Below, piece by piece: positions 18,014-25,688 of a stretch of DNA of 64,000 bases (position 1 is its first letter; each line of letters opens with the position of its first letter). The notes under the pieces were generated by a model, which saw nothing but the letters and a program-made list of their open reading frames with translations, ran no database searches and had not been told where the DNA came from. Location: positions 1 through 64,000 of the forward strand of contig NZ_CAXBOD010000014.1 of assembly GCF_963977235.1 (NCBI RefSeq). Reading direction: 5' to 3'. The position numbers were made by a program, and so were the translations under genes. This DNA is from Albimonas sp963977235. GTDB lineage: Bacteria > Pseudomonadota > Alphaproteobacteria > Rhodobacterales > Rhodobacteraceae.

Positions 18014-18640
18014 TCAGAACCAGGGCTCCTCCAAGGGCTCCCCATACTCCTCCTCGTTCAGCGCCTGAACGTTCCACGTCTCTCGGAACAAGACGTATTC
18101 CGCCCTGAGATCGTCGTAGAACTTCTGCAGTTCCTCTCGCAGGGGCGTGAACCGGAAGCATGTGCCGCTGCCGTAGTATGCGCCTGCGCCGGAGAAGTTG
18201 TAGACGTCCACGAACAGGATCATCTCGATCAGATCATCGGGGAGCGGCCCTGTCTCCAACCGCTTGCGGTCCCGCGCTTCTCGTTCCGCGATGATGTGCG
18301 GCGCTTCATAGACCACCCTCGATTTCGGCGGGAGGAACGGGAAACCGCGGTCCGGGTAGAGCGCCAGCGTGATGTCGGGATCGGTCGCCGTCCAGTAGTC
18401 GGGCTGGTTGGCCTCCAGCACCCGCCTCAAAAGAGGCAGCACCTCGCACTCCCGATACTCGCACGCGTTGATCGCCCCGACGCCGCGCTTGGCCCAATGG
18501 GTGTTGTGCCGCTTCAGGATCGCATCGTTCAGGATCGGCTCGCCCCGCCACCTCGGCCAGATGTCGTAGTAGACCCACCCATGCTCGAATTCTCGGTGCC
18601 TGATTTCTAGAGAAAAATCGCCTTCGTGAAGGGTCGCCAT
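18014..18640 (-). CDS. Hypothetical protein, Trp/Tyr-rich
   Basis: This 208-residue soluble protein has no signal peptide or membrane segment. It is rich in aromatic and acidic residues (EFEHGWVYYDIWPRWRGEPI, VYNFSGAGAYYGSGTCF) with an acidic C-terminus (LNEEEYGEPLEEPWF). No motif is recognised. It is convergent with the preceding coiled-coil protein and is preceded by a repeat-rich promoter region (18703-18765). It could be an immunity-type or effector protein, but nothing in the sequence proves this. Confidence 0.6.
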   Translation of the reverse strand: MATLHEGDFSLEIRHREFEHGWVYYDIWPRWRGEPILNDAILKRHNTHWAKRGVGAINACEYRECEVLPLLRRVLEANQPDYWTATDPDITLALYPDRGFPFLPPKSRVVYEAPHIIAEREARDRKRLETGPLPDDLIEMILFVDVYNFSGAGAYYGSGTCFRFTPLREELQKFYDDLRAEYVLFRETWNVQALNEEEYGEPLEEPWF

Positions 18641-18702
18641 TTTGGAATTCCCATGTGTGGGTGCCGCGAGGCCGGATGCGGCCAGCGAATGAAGACCCCT
18701 CT

Positions 18703-18765
18703 CATGTTAACGAAACCAAGATTTTCGAACATGTTTGGGCTGACATGTTAACCGGCATGCCGGTT
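18703..18765. promoter_or_regulatory. CATGTTAAC direct repeats plus 16-bp palindrome
   Basis: CATGTTAAC occurs at 18703-18711 and 18744-18752, 41 bp apart, with a related ACATGTTT between them. The perfect palindrome AACCGGCATGCCGGTT follows at 18750-18765. The block lies between the promoter side of the 18.0-18.6 kb gene and the end of the PIN gene. It is a candidate operator; the palindrome may also end transcription of the PIN operon. Confidence 0.4.
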
Positions 18766-18777
18766 CGACACATGACA

Positions 18778-19293
18778 TCAGCGATGGCCTGCCGTCAGCC
18801 CTCGAAGTCGTTGCTCGATCTGAACCAGGGGGAGAAAAACCGCTGGATCGTCCCGCCATGTCGTCAGGGCGGCGATCAGGAGTTCGGGCTCGCAGAAGCC
18901 TCCCGCATGCAGTTGGTCGACCACCCACAGCACCCCGTGAACTCGAACGTCCCGGCTTGCGGCCACCTTCCGGAGGGTGCCGTCGCCGGTCAGAAGAACA
19001 CCATCGGCATGGTGGGCGGTGGCGACCAGGGCGAAGCAGTCGTTCGCGGACAGGCGGCCATGCTGGCGTTTCACCGCGAACGCCTCGGCGACCTCCTCGG
19101 GAGGGAGATCGTAGGTGGACATGCCGCCGTCTTCGAGCATCCGCCACTCCTGGTCGGTGAAGTCCAGAAGCTCCTCCTCGCGGATCGGCAACGGCACCAC
19201 GAAGCTGCAGGGGAGTCGCAGCAGCACGTGCAGCAACCGCCCCTTCCGGAGGTCAATCAGGCAGGAAGCGTCGTTGACCACCACGCAGGTCAC
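18778..19293 (-). CDS. PIN-like domain protein, putative toxin
   Basis: This 171-residue protein begins at a GTG that overlaps the stop of the upstream Xre/ImmA gene (GTGA). PIN-fold acidic positions are visible: VVVNDASCLIDL at the N-terminus, REEELLDF near residue 40, and LSANDCFALVATAHHADGVLLTGDGTLRKVA at about residues 85-115. The last carries the third and fourth acidic residues and the LLTGD motif. PIN proteins are Mg-dependent RNases and often toxins. Pairing with an Xre-metalloprotease protein recalls predicted two-gene toxin-antitoxin modules. Activity is unproven. Confidence 0.75.
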   Translation of the reverse strand: MTCVVVNDASCLIDLRKGRLLHVLLRLPCSFVVPLPIREEELLDFTDQEWRMLEDGGMSTYDLPPEEVAEAFAVKRQHGRLSANDCFALVATAHHADGVLLTGDGTLRKVAASRDVRVHGVLWVVDQLHAGGFCEPELLIAALTTWRDDPAVFLPLVQIEQRLRGLTAGHR

Positions 19294-20369
19294 GGCTCGC
19301 GCGGCCCCCTGATGTCCTCCTCGACTCGGTTCAGCGGACGACCCAGCATCTGGGCGGCCCGGACCGGCGAGATCACCTGCTCGCCCAGCGCCCGCCAGAC
19401 CAGCCGCTCGAACCGCTGGGGTATTTCGAATGCCCCGAACCCTTCGCCGGGACCAATGGGCTCGGGCTCGGTTCGACGCCAGTCGCGCGCATAAGTCTTG
19501 AACGCATACTCGACCGAGGTCTTTGACAGGATTCCGACCTGCCCCAGCCGCACCAGCATGGCGGCGGCCGAGACCCCGTAGGTGCGCTTCAGGCGCATGA
19601 CCTCGATCCACGGCACGCTTCGCGGATGCGACCCGGCTTCCTCAAGCAGATGCTCGGTCGGCACCAGGAAAGCCCCGGCGAACCGGTTCATCGCGGGCTC
19701 CTTCTTCAGCGAGGGATTCCCGGTGTCGCAAATGATCCGATGGGCAAGCTCGTGGGCCAGGTTGAAGCGCTTCCGTTCCACGTTGGTGTCGCGGGACACC
19801 ACGATGACCTCGGTGGGCGGTCGCTCGTTGCGTTCGACATGGCAGGCGAGGCCATTGATCCGCTCGGGCAATGGCACCTCGATCACCTTCAGCCCTTTGT
19901 CCTCCAGCAACGCGGTCATGCTGGGGATCGGGTCGATGCCAAGCTTCCAGACCTTTCGGAGATTCCGGGCCTGAGCGTCGATTTCCACCTCATCAGCCAA
20001 TTGGTCGATCCGAAGCGCCTCGAACGGATCAGGCGGCGGCTGAAGCTCCAGGATATCCTCGACGGCGAGATAGGCTTCCAGCTTCTCGATCACCATGGCC
20101 TCGGCCATGGCTCGATCCTGCGCCGATGCGGTCGAGTTCTTGCGCCATTCGACGCTCTCCAGCGCCTCAACCTGGCCGCCCATGAGGAAGTCCAGCGACA
20201 CGCCCAGCGCCTTGCCCAGTCCGACCAGCACCGCCGAGGACGGCATCATCCGGTCAGCTTCATACTTGCTGATCGCCTGCGCGGTCACCGGCGGGGACAT
20301 CCGCTGAGAAAGCGCCTGCATGGAGAGACCGGCCCGCTTCCGGGCCAGCCTCAGCCTCTGTCCGAACAT
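19290..20369 (-). CDS. Xre-HTH / ImmA-IrrE metalloprotease regulator
   Basis: The 359-residue protein has an N-terminal Xre helix-turn-helix (FGQRLRLARKRAGLSMQALSQRM...ISKYE, residues 2-65). The C-terminal COG2856/DUF955 domain has the zinc-protease motif LAHELAHRIICD near residue 205 and GAFLVPTEHLLEE. The ATG at 20367-20369 has GGGAGG five bases upstream and is preferred over a GTG eight codons earlier. Such fusions usually repress their own operon and can cleave a repressor or partner. Here it is translationally coupled to the PIN gene, so it is the likely antitoxin and regulator. Confidence 0.88.
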   Translation of the reverse strand: MFGQRLRLARKRAGLSMQALSQRMSPPVTAQAISKYEADRMMPSSAVLVGLGKALGVSLDFLMGGQVEALESVEWRKNSTASAQDRAMAEAMVIEKLEAYLAVEDILELQPPPDPFEALRIDQLADEVEIDAQARNLRKVWKLGIDPIPSMTALLEDKGLKVIEVPLPERINGLACHVERNERPPTEVIVVSRDTNVERKRFNLAHELAHRIICDTGNPSLKKEPAMNRFAGAFLVPTEHLLEEAGSHPRSVPWIEVMRLKRTYGVSAAAMLVRLGQVGILSKTSVEYAFKTYARDWRRTEPEPIGPGEGFGAFEIPQRFERLVWRALGEQVISPVRAAQMLGRPLNRVEEDIRGPREP

Positions 20370-20395
20370 GGTGGCCTCCCGGTATGTGCGCACGG

Positions 20396-20428
20396 TTGAT
20401 GAACGCCGACACTTGATGTATCCATCAA
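20396..20428. promoter_or_regulatory. TTGATG repeat operator upstream of Xre/ImmA gene
   Basis: TTGATG at 20396-20401 and 20413-20418, with CATCAA at 20423-20428, form a direct plus inverted arrangement (TTGATG-TATC-CATCAA). It sits between the Xre gene start and the divergent DUF2188 gene. This is a plausible autoregulatory operator for the Xre protein, possibly shared by both promoters. Confidence 0.5.
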
Positions 20429-20474
20429 CATCAGATTGTTCCCGAGGTCAAGGAATCAAGGCAGGAGCAACCCG

Positions 20475-20696
20475 ATGGGAAAGAACCAGCATGTCGTGCC
20501 TCACGAGAAGGGATGGGCGGTGAAAGGCGAGGGAAACGCCCGCGCCTCATCGATCCACGCCACCCAGGTCGAGGCCATTTCGGCTGCACGGGAGACCGCG
20601 ATCCGGGAACGCAGCGAGATGCTGATCCATGGAGAGAACGGCCGCATTCGCGAGCGGAACACCTATGGGATGGACCCGTTTCCGCCGAAGGGATAG
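20475..20696 (+). CDS. DUF2188 family small protein
   Basis: This 73-residue protein has AGGAG seven bases before its ATG. The family pattern is visible: KNQHVVPHEKGWAVKGEGNARASSIHATQVEAISAARETA, then ERSEMLIHGENGRIRERNTYGMDP. It resembles the DUF2188 beta-strand repeat in which WxV and IHxxxGRI alternate. Its function is unknown; members are often in accessory DNA. It is divergent from the Xre/ImmA-PIN pair and upstream of the dual-OB operon. Confidence 0.8.
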   Translation: MGKNQHVVPHEKGWAVKGEGNARASSIHATQVEAISAARETAIRERSEMLIHGENGRIRERNTYGMDPFPPKG

Positions 20697-20755
20697 CCGA
20701 CCAGCCCAAACCAAACGAGTTACAGCATTATTCAGCCTGAAGTTCGGAGCTAAAA

Positions 20756-21436
20756 ATGTATAATTACACCGTCACGATTATCTGCCTCGCAAGCTCACGC
20801 AAAACCAGCGGCCGCTGTGTGGCCGGACGCACCATCAACGATTACGGACTTGGTGAGTGGATTCGGCCAGTTAGCGCGAGAGCCACTGGAGAGGTTTCTC
20901 TAGATGAGCGACGGTTTCAAAATGGATCGGAACCAAGCCTTCTAGACATAGTAAAAATCCCTATGCAGGAACCGAGACCGCACGCCTACCAGCGCGAAAA
21001 CCATCTCATTGATGACGGCTATTATTGGACGCTCGAACGCCGCGGCTCGCGCGACGACGCTCTTGCCGCGATAGACGGCCAACACTTGCCGCTTTGGAGC
21101 AATGGGTCTTCTAGTTACAGCGGCCAAAATGACCGAGTTAGTGAAGACTGCGCAGATGTGAACGCTGGCTCCCTACGTCTAATCGCAGTCAATGATCTTC
21201 AGATAACAACTAGGGTCGAGGGTGCCGAATTCGGCAACGGCAAGCGTCGAGTTCGAGGCAGGTTCAGTCACAATGGCACGCCGCACTTGCTTTCGATCAC
21301 TGACCCCATCATTGAAGCGCAATACCTCGCCCTTCCCGACGGACAGTTTAACATCGGCCATGCTATGCTATGCGTGAGTCTGGGAGACGCCTATCAGGGG
21401 TTCGCCTACAAGCTGATCGCCTCAGTAATCCCATGA
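20756..21436 (+). CDS. Dual OB-domain (DODB-type) protein of a DUF488 operon
   Basis: This 226-residue low-GC protein has GGAG six bases before the ATG. The N-terminus (TVTIICLASSRKTSGRCVAGR...GEWIRPVSARATGEVSLDER...SLLDIVKIPM) matches my memory of proteins annotated as dual OB domain-containing, which sit next to DUF488 genes. Two beta-rich halves, split near residue 115, fit two OB folds, which usually bind nucleic acid. It is followed after 24 bp by a DUF488 gene and then a second one. The operon looks like a nucleic-acid-sensing defence or stress module; the mechanism is not known to me. Confidence 0.7.
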   Translation: MYNYTVTIICLASSRKTSGRCVAGRTINDYGLGEWIRPVSARATGEVSLDERRFQNGSEPSLLDIVKIPMQEPRPHAYQRENHLIDDGYYWTLERRGSRDDALAAIDGQHLPLWSNGSSSYSGQNDRVSEDCADVNAGSLRLIAVNDLQITTRVEGAEFGNGKRRVRGRFSHNGTPHLLSITDPIIEAQYLALPDGQFNIGHAMLCVSLGDAYQGFAYKLIASVIP

Positions 21437-21460
21437 AACACCAAGCAGCGTCCGATCAAC

Positions 21461-22039
21461 ATGCATGATTTATTGAGCATTGGCCACTCAACACTCGAAT
21501 ACTCCACCTTCGCCAGGCGCTTAAAATCCGAGGGAGTCACGGCAATTGCCGATGTTCGCTCAACGCCATACTCGCGACACCAACCGCATTTTTCCCAAAG
21601 CAACCTGTCCAACGCACTTTCCGGCGATGGAATTGCATACGTGTTCCTTGGGACTGAGCTTGGCGGTCGCCCCGCCGCACGCCAGCTATATACTGATGGA
21701 ATCGCGGACTATGAAAAGATGGCTCAGACTGAGACCTTTCTTTCTGGAATCTCTAGACTATTGCGAGGCGCAGAACGATTTCGAATTGCGATGATGTGTT
21801 CAGAAGGCCACCCGCTCGACTGCCATCGCTGCCTGTTAGTTGGGCGGCACCTCAAGAGACTGCGCATTGATACGAGACACCTGCTACCAAGTGGCAACTC
21901 CATCAGACAGAGCGACGTAGAGTCCAAGCTTCTCGCGATTTCAGGGCTATCAGAAGTCGACATGTTTTCAAGCGAGAATGAAAGGATCAAGATAGCGTAT
22001 CGGAAGCAATCGCGCAAAGCCGCGTTTTCAGAAAATTGA
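21461..22039 (+). CDS. DUF488 family protein (copy A)
   Basis: This 192-residue protein has the DUF488 pattern. The N-terminal SIGHSTLEYSTFARRL and IADVRSTPYSRHQPHFSQ are followed by YVFLGTELGGRP. The conserved Cys-bearing segment AMMCSEGHPLDCHR (about residues 110-123) has the C-x-E-x-x-P-x-x-CHR motif. That motif looks like a metal or catalytic site, but no activity is established for the family to my knowledge. The gene is AT-rich relative to the chromosome and has no obvious ribosome site, suggesting coupling to the dual-OB gene 24 bp upstream. Confidence 0.85.
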   Translation: MHDLLSIGHSTLEYSTFARRLKSEGVTAIADVRSTPYSRHQPHFSQSNLSNALSGDGIAYVFLGTELGGRPAARQLYTDGIADYEKMAQTETFLSGISRLLRGAERFRIAMMCSEGHPLDCHRCLLVGRHLKRLRIDTRHLLPSGNSIRQSDVESKLLAISGLSEVDMFSSENERIKIAYRKQSRKAAFSEN

Positions 22040-22071
22040 GCGGGTCACAAGAGATCAAGGGAAACATCCGA

Positions 22072-22524
22072 ATGTCGCAAATGCCGCCACAAGTCGCAAC
22101 AATTGGATTCACAAAATCCACGGCACAACATTTTTTTGAACGCCTTAAGAAGGCCGGGATCAAAACACTAATCGATGTTCGACTCAATAACACCTCCCAG
22201 CTATCTGGCTTCGCCAAGGCTGCCGATCTCTCCTATTTTCTCAAGGAGATCGGGGAAATTGGGTATGTTCATAAGCCAATACTAGCGCCCACTGATGACA
22301 TACTGAAAGCATTTAAGCGCGACAAAGGTGACTGGCGAGTCTACGAGCGGAAATTTATTGCGCTGATGGAGTCTCGCGGGATCGAAACAAAGTTTCAACC
22401 CGATATGCTAGATGGGGCATGCTTGCTCTGCTCAGAGGCGACGCCTCATCATTGCCATCGGCGACTTGTGGTCGAATACCTAAACCAAAAGTGGGGGAAC
22501 TCTTTACTCGTGAAGCACCTGTAG
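22072..22524 (+). CDS. DUF488 family protein (copy B, divergent subfamily)
   Basis: This 150-residue protein starts at the ATG at 22072 with AAGGGA upstream; a TTG overlapping the previous stop at 22036 is an alternative. It shares the family elements with copy A (TIGFTKSTAQHFFERLKKAG, LIDVRLNN, LCSEATPHHCHR near residue 130) but is clearly a different subfamily, with FAKAADLSYFLKEIG and KPILAPTDDILKAFK. Two non-identical DUF488 proteins in one operon suggest a heteromeric complex or two distinct steps. It is convergent with the following gene. Confidence 0.85.
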   Translation: MSQMPPQVATIGFTKSTAQHFFERLKKAGIKTLIDVRLNNTSQLSGFAKAADLSYFLKEIGEIGYVHKPILAPTDDILKAFKRDKGDWRVYERKFIALMESRGIETKFQPDMLDGACLLCSEATPHHCHRRLVVEYLNQKWGNSLLVKHL

Positions 22525-22575
22525 CAATATCAGCCCACAAACACGAGTCACTGTTGGGTTCCCACCCCAGGCTAC

Positions 22576-23364
22576 TTAAGTGGACTCGATGTGAATGCGC
22601 ACCAAGTTTCCCACATGGTAATTCGACAACAACTCGTCGAGCACCGGCGATGGCGGCCTGCCTGAAAGCAAGGGGTCGCCGATCCAGCCCGACGCCAGGT
22701 CGATGCGGAAATTCCCCAAGGTGAGGCCAAACGCTGGCCGCGGCGGGTGGCGGAGACCGGCGAACCAGTGAGCGCTCCAGACGATCACCTGGTGCCGTCG
22801 TTCGAGTGCCTTCTCACCCCAGTCGAAGTCCTCCTCGGCCGCGACCATCACCAGCTTGGTCGCCGGGGACGCCACGCTGAGCTTCCGGCAAGTGTCGTGC
22901 AGTTCCACCCAGAGCGGTTCGGGCATGGGTCCGAAACTCGGGATTTCCCGAATGATCATGGGCACCCCGAAACCCCCGACCCCATCCTCGGTGTCCAGCC
23001 AGACCTGGAGGAGCAGATCAACCGGTGGACCTCCACCCATCCCGGATCGACCAACGTAGAAGTTCTCGGCCCTGATCCGGTGGGCCTTGATGAAGGGCAG
23101 AAACGGCTCCATCCGATCCACCCGGGGCGGCGACATCAGCCGGAGTCCGTTCACGCCGCCCGAGGCGATCCCGGCCCATGCGTCAGCTAGATCGTTGACC
23201 TCTCCGGCACGGTTCCGTTCGACCACCCACTGGAACGCGGTTCGGAGACCGTCACCGAGACGGTTCAGGGTGAGGTCGGTCTGGGATTTCCGCATCGGAA
23301 TGCTGCAGCCTGATCGAGTAGGTTCAACCAGATGAAGCCGGCCCATCTGGTCGCGCCAGTCCAT
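22576..23364 (-). CDS. Hypothetical protein
   Basis: This frame encodes up to 262 residues. The first ATG lacks a ribosome site, so the true start may be an internal Met (for example the ATG at 23295). No membrane segments are seen. Segments such as DLLLQVWLDTEDGVGGFGVPMIIREIP and VVERNRAGEVNDLADAWAGIASGG suggest a folded alpha/beta protein. No family is recognised. GC is near that of the island average. It is convergent with the DUF488 operon and upstream of the resolvase region. Confidence 0.55.
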   Translation of the reverse strand: MDWRDQMGRLHLVEPTRSGCSIPMRKSQTDLTLNRLGDGLRTAFQWVVERNRAGEVNDLADAWAGIASGGVNGLRLMSPPRVDRMEPFLPFIKAHRIRAENFYVGRSGMGGGPPVDLLLQVWLDTEDGVGGFGVPMIIREIPSFGPMPEPLWVELHDTCRKLSVASPATKLVMVAAEEDFDWGEKALERRHQVIVWSAHWFAGLRHPPRPAFGLTLGNFRIDLASGWIGDPLLSGRPPSPVLDELLSNYHVGNLVRIHIEST

Positions 23365-23681
23365 GGCCGCGACCAGGGCGAGAATAGGTCCGGGGTGGGC
23401 GCTGGGTTACGACCGGCTCGGGTTGGCTGCAGTCCACCTATGACCCGATCCAATCCTATCGGACGCAAAGTCATAGGCCCCGAGCCGGTGCATAAATCAA
23501 TGTGGAGCGGATCGGGGCTCGATCAAGTCAAAGTCGCTCAGAAATGGTCGTTTTCGATAATCAAATCGGGTCCCGACCGACACACCAAATCACTGATCAG
23601 AACCAGTCTCAATATCCTCTCTTAAAACCCAACGCTGATCCCGGTAAGTTCAGATGAGTTTCAAGAATCGAGAGGACCAAA
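23365..23681. other. Intergenic region upstream of resolvase with nested inverted repeat
   Basis: This 317-bp noncoding stretch contains a nested inverted repeat at 23437-23477: CCTATGAC, then CCGAT, 8 nt, ATCGG, 7 nt and GTCATAGG. The rest is AT-richer with no clear gene. Because it lies just ahead of a serine resolvase gene it may hold the recombination (res-like) site as well as the resolvase promoter. Confidence 0.45.
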
Positions 23682-24251
23682 ATGCTGATTGGTTATGCCC
23701 GTGTGTCGACTAGGGACCAGTCTCTCGATGGCCAACTTGACGCCCTCCACCGGGCGGGATGCGAGAGAATCTTCTCGGAGGTGGCATCGGGTGCCCGCGA
23801 TGATCGTCCGGTTCTTCTGGAAGCTCTGGCCTATGCCCGCCCTGGGGATGTGCTGGTCTCGCTCAAGCTGGACCGGGTGGCGCGATCCCTGCAGCACCTG
23901 ACCGGGCTGGTCGCCGATCTTAACCACAGACGAGTTGGGCTGAAGAGCCTGACCGAAGAGATCGACACCAGCACCCCGGGCGGGAAACTGGTGTTCCATA
24001 TCTTCGGGGCCATCGCAGAGTTCGAACGGGACCTGATCCGGGAGCGAACTCGGGTCGGTCTGGACGCTGCGAGGAAACGAGGACGGGTAGGGGGTCGGCC
24101 CGTGAAGATGACCGGCGAGAAGATCGCCGCGGCACGGAGCCTGCTGGAGGATGGGCGTCCGGCCACCGAGGTCGCGACCGTCTTGGGGGTTTCCGTGGCC
24201 ACCCTCTACCGTCACTGTCCCGCCCGCCGGGATGTGGCCCCGGCGGGGTGA
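23682..24251 (+). CDS. Serine recombinase, resolvase/invertase family
   Basis: This 189-residue enzyme of the Tn3-resolvase/DNA-invertase type starts at an ATG preceded by GAGAGGA. The catalytic domain begins IGYARVSTRDQSLDGQLDAL with the nucleophile Ser in the YARVST motif. It continues with VASGARDDRPVL, LVSLKLDRVARSLQHL and the Arg-rich FHIFGAIAEFERDLIRERTRVGL. A short C-terminal Hin-type helix-turn-helix follows (KIAAARSLLEDGRPATEVATVLGVSVATLYRHC). It appears complete. It may resolve dimers or invert or excise a segment in the island; no transposase accompanies it. Confidence 0.93.
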   Translation: MLIGYARVSTRDQSLDGQLDALHRAGCERIFSEVASGARDDRPVLLEALAYARPGDVLVSLKLDRVARSLQHLTGLVADLNHRRVGLKSLTEEIDTSTPGGKLVFHIFGAIAEFERDLIRERTRVGLDAARKRGRVGGRPVKMTGEKIAAARSLLEDGRPATEVATVLGVSVATLYRHCPARRDVAPAG

Positions 24252-24265
24252 TGACCATCCGTCGG

Positions 24266-25504
24266 CTAGCCTGCGATCCGGTAGCCCACCGCCGGCCCAA
24301 CACAGACACGTTCCGAAATTGGCATGTCTGAAGATGCTGGCGTTAGGGCACGCGCCCGGCGTCGAGGCTTCTTCCCGGACACCCCGTCATCTCGGTGCAC
24401 CTCGATCTTACAGTAACCGTGCATCTCCTCAAGATGCCCATCCTCTAGAAACATCAATGTTTCCTGCTGGTTATACCATCGTTGGGCATGCCCGGACTCG
24501 TAGGAGAACATCAATTTATCGAATCCGGCATTGTGCAGGAAGATCGCCAACTGACGAACTGCATGGTCTGGATCAATCCCTTCGGGTATCGAATCTTTGG
24601 CAACCCCAGCGGCGATGAGGGGCTTGGCTAGATGCTCATCGAGCAGACGGTTTAGGCGCTTGGGTGTCGCCTTGGAAAACGTATCAAATGCCTTGTTGGT
24701 CTTCAGGATATACCGGACCATGTTGGTGAGGTTGTCGCCAACGCTGAGTTTTTTGTCGAATGGTTTGAACTTGACCCGCCTCATAGTCTTCGATGGGTAA
24801 CTGGTGCGAACGAGCTTTCGGAACAGGTCGACGTCAACAGCCCGAACGACGAAGTGCCCGCTGAGCACCCATCCGCCAGCTTCATCGACGGTCCAGCCGA
24901 GGTCTTTGACAGCGTGTCGGAGGTCGCTTCTTTCGGCGAAGTCCTTGCCGGTTCGGAGGTCTGGTTCGAACGCACCGAACATGACGACACCGCGCTTCTT
25001 GCGGCCCATGCCCTTTCCAATGTCCACCATCTGCTTTCGGGCTTGTTCGATTTTCTCGGTGAGGGTTTCTAGGTCCGGAGCAAAGTCCATAACCACTGTT
25101 AAGAACATGAGTTGATTAAAGACCTCACCGAAGAAGTAGCGCAGCGCACCGGAAAAGATATCCCATCCGTAGGCGAAGCGTGCAACCGGGCAGAGAAAGC
25201 TCTGGTAACCCGATGGCCCCGGTCTCCTATTGAATATCTCGTTTAGTTCTTGAGCCCCGTGATGACCCGGTTCACGCTGGAGCGCAGTGAGAATGCGTTC
25301 GAATGTTTCCAATTCACTCTTGAGATACACATGCTGAAGAATGCCCTCGTGGTCAGACCCGATGAGCCGGGCGTATTTCTCCGAAAATGGACTCTTTGAG
25401 TCAAATGCTCGGTCAATCCGTCCGTTAGTTGCCCGTTTTCGACATTGCCCAATGGCTAGCTGCCGGCGAGAAAATATAACCTGATCGGTTGCATGGTTGG
25501 TCAT
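24266..25504 (-). CDS. Hypothetical 412-residue protein, remote replication-initiator/transposase look
   Basis: The ATG at 25502-25504 has GAGG seven bases upstream; an ATG four codons earlier lacks one. The protein is basic. Its core contains FLCPVARFAYGWDIFSGALRYFFGEVF, VVMDFAPDLETLTEKIEQARKQM, GVVMFGAFEPDLRTGKDF, GGWVLSGHFVVRAVDVDLFRKLVR and LTNMVRYILKTNKAF. The order of a beta-strand with GHFVV, a basic helix and a later YILK helix is reminiscent of HUH-type initiators, but the first His of an HUH motif is missing. No family can be assigned. It has its own palindromic promoter region. Confidence 0.6.
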   Translation of the reverse strand: MTNHATDQVIFSRRQLAIGQCRKRATNGRIDRAFDSKSPFSEKYARLIGSDHEGILQHVYLKSELETFERILTALQREPGHHGAQELNEIFNRRPGPSGYQSFLCPVARFAYGWDIFSGALRYFFGEVFNQLMFLTVVMDFAPDLETLTEKIEQARKQMVDIGKGMGRKKRGVVMFGAFEPDLRTGKDFAERSDLRHAVKDLGWTVDEAGGWVLSGHFVVRAVDVDLFRKLVRTSYPSKTMRRVKFKPFDKKLSVGDNLTNMVRYILKTNKAFDTFSKATPKRLNRLLDEHLAKPLIAAGVAKDSIPEGIDPDHAVRQLAIFLHNAGFDKLMFSYESGHAQRWYNQQETLMFLEDGHLEEMHGYCKIEVHRDDGVSGKKPRRRARALTPASSDMPISERVCVGPAVGYRIAG

Positions 25505-25605
25505 CGGAAACCTCATACCTTAGAAGTCGCATTGAGGCTCGGGTATGTAGGTCTCTGGTTAGCATGTTTCACCCCTTGATCTTGATGGCTCGATTGAGAT
25601 TTCAG

Positions 25606-25642
25606 GGTATATTTTATATACCATCGCGATTAGCGGGTATAT
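25606..25642 (-). promoter_or_regulatory. GGTATAT palindrome and repeat upstream of 24266-25504 gene
   Basis: GGTATAT-TTT-ATATACC (25606-25622) is a perfect 7+3+7 palindrome, and a further GGTATAT half-site lies at 25636-25642. The AT-rich block (25517-25688) separates two minus-strand genes and is the only promoter space for the downstream one, so an operator overlapping a promoter is likely. Confidence 0.5.
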
Positions 25643-25688
25643 ATTTGGTATTATTTCAGTTTCCTTAGGGAGGGCACCGCTGCACCGA

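Noticed and set aside
24266..25504. Assigning this gene as an HUH relaxase or rolling-circle initiator
   Set aside because: Only one His of the motif is present and no catalytic Tyr context is clear, so it is left as hypothetical.
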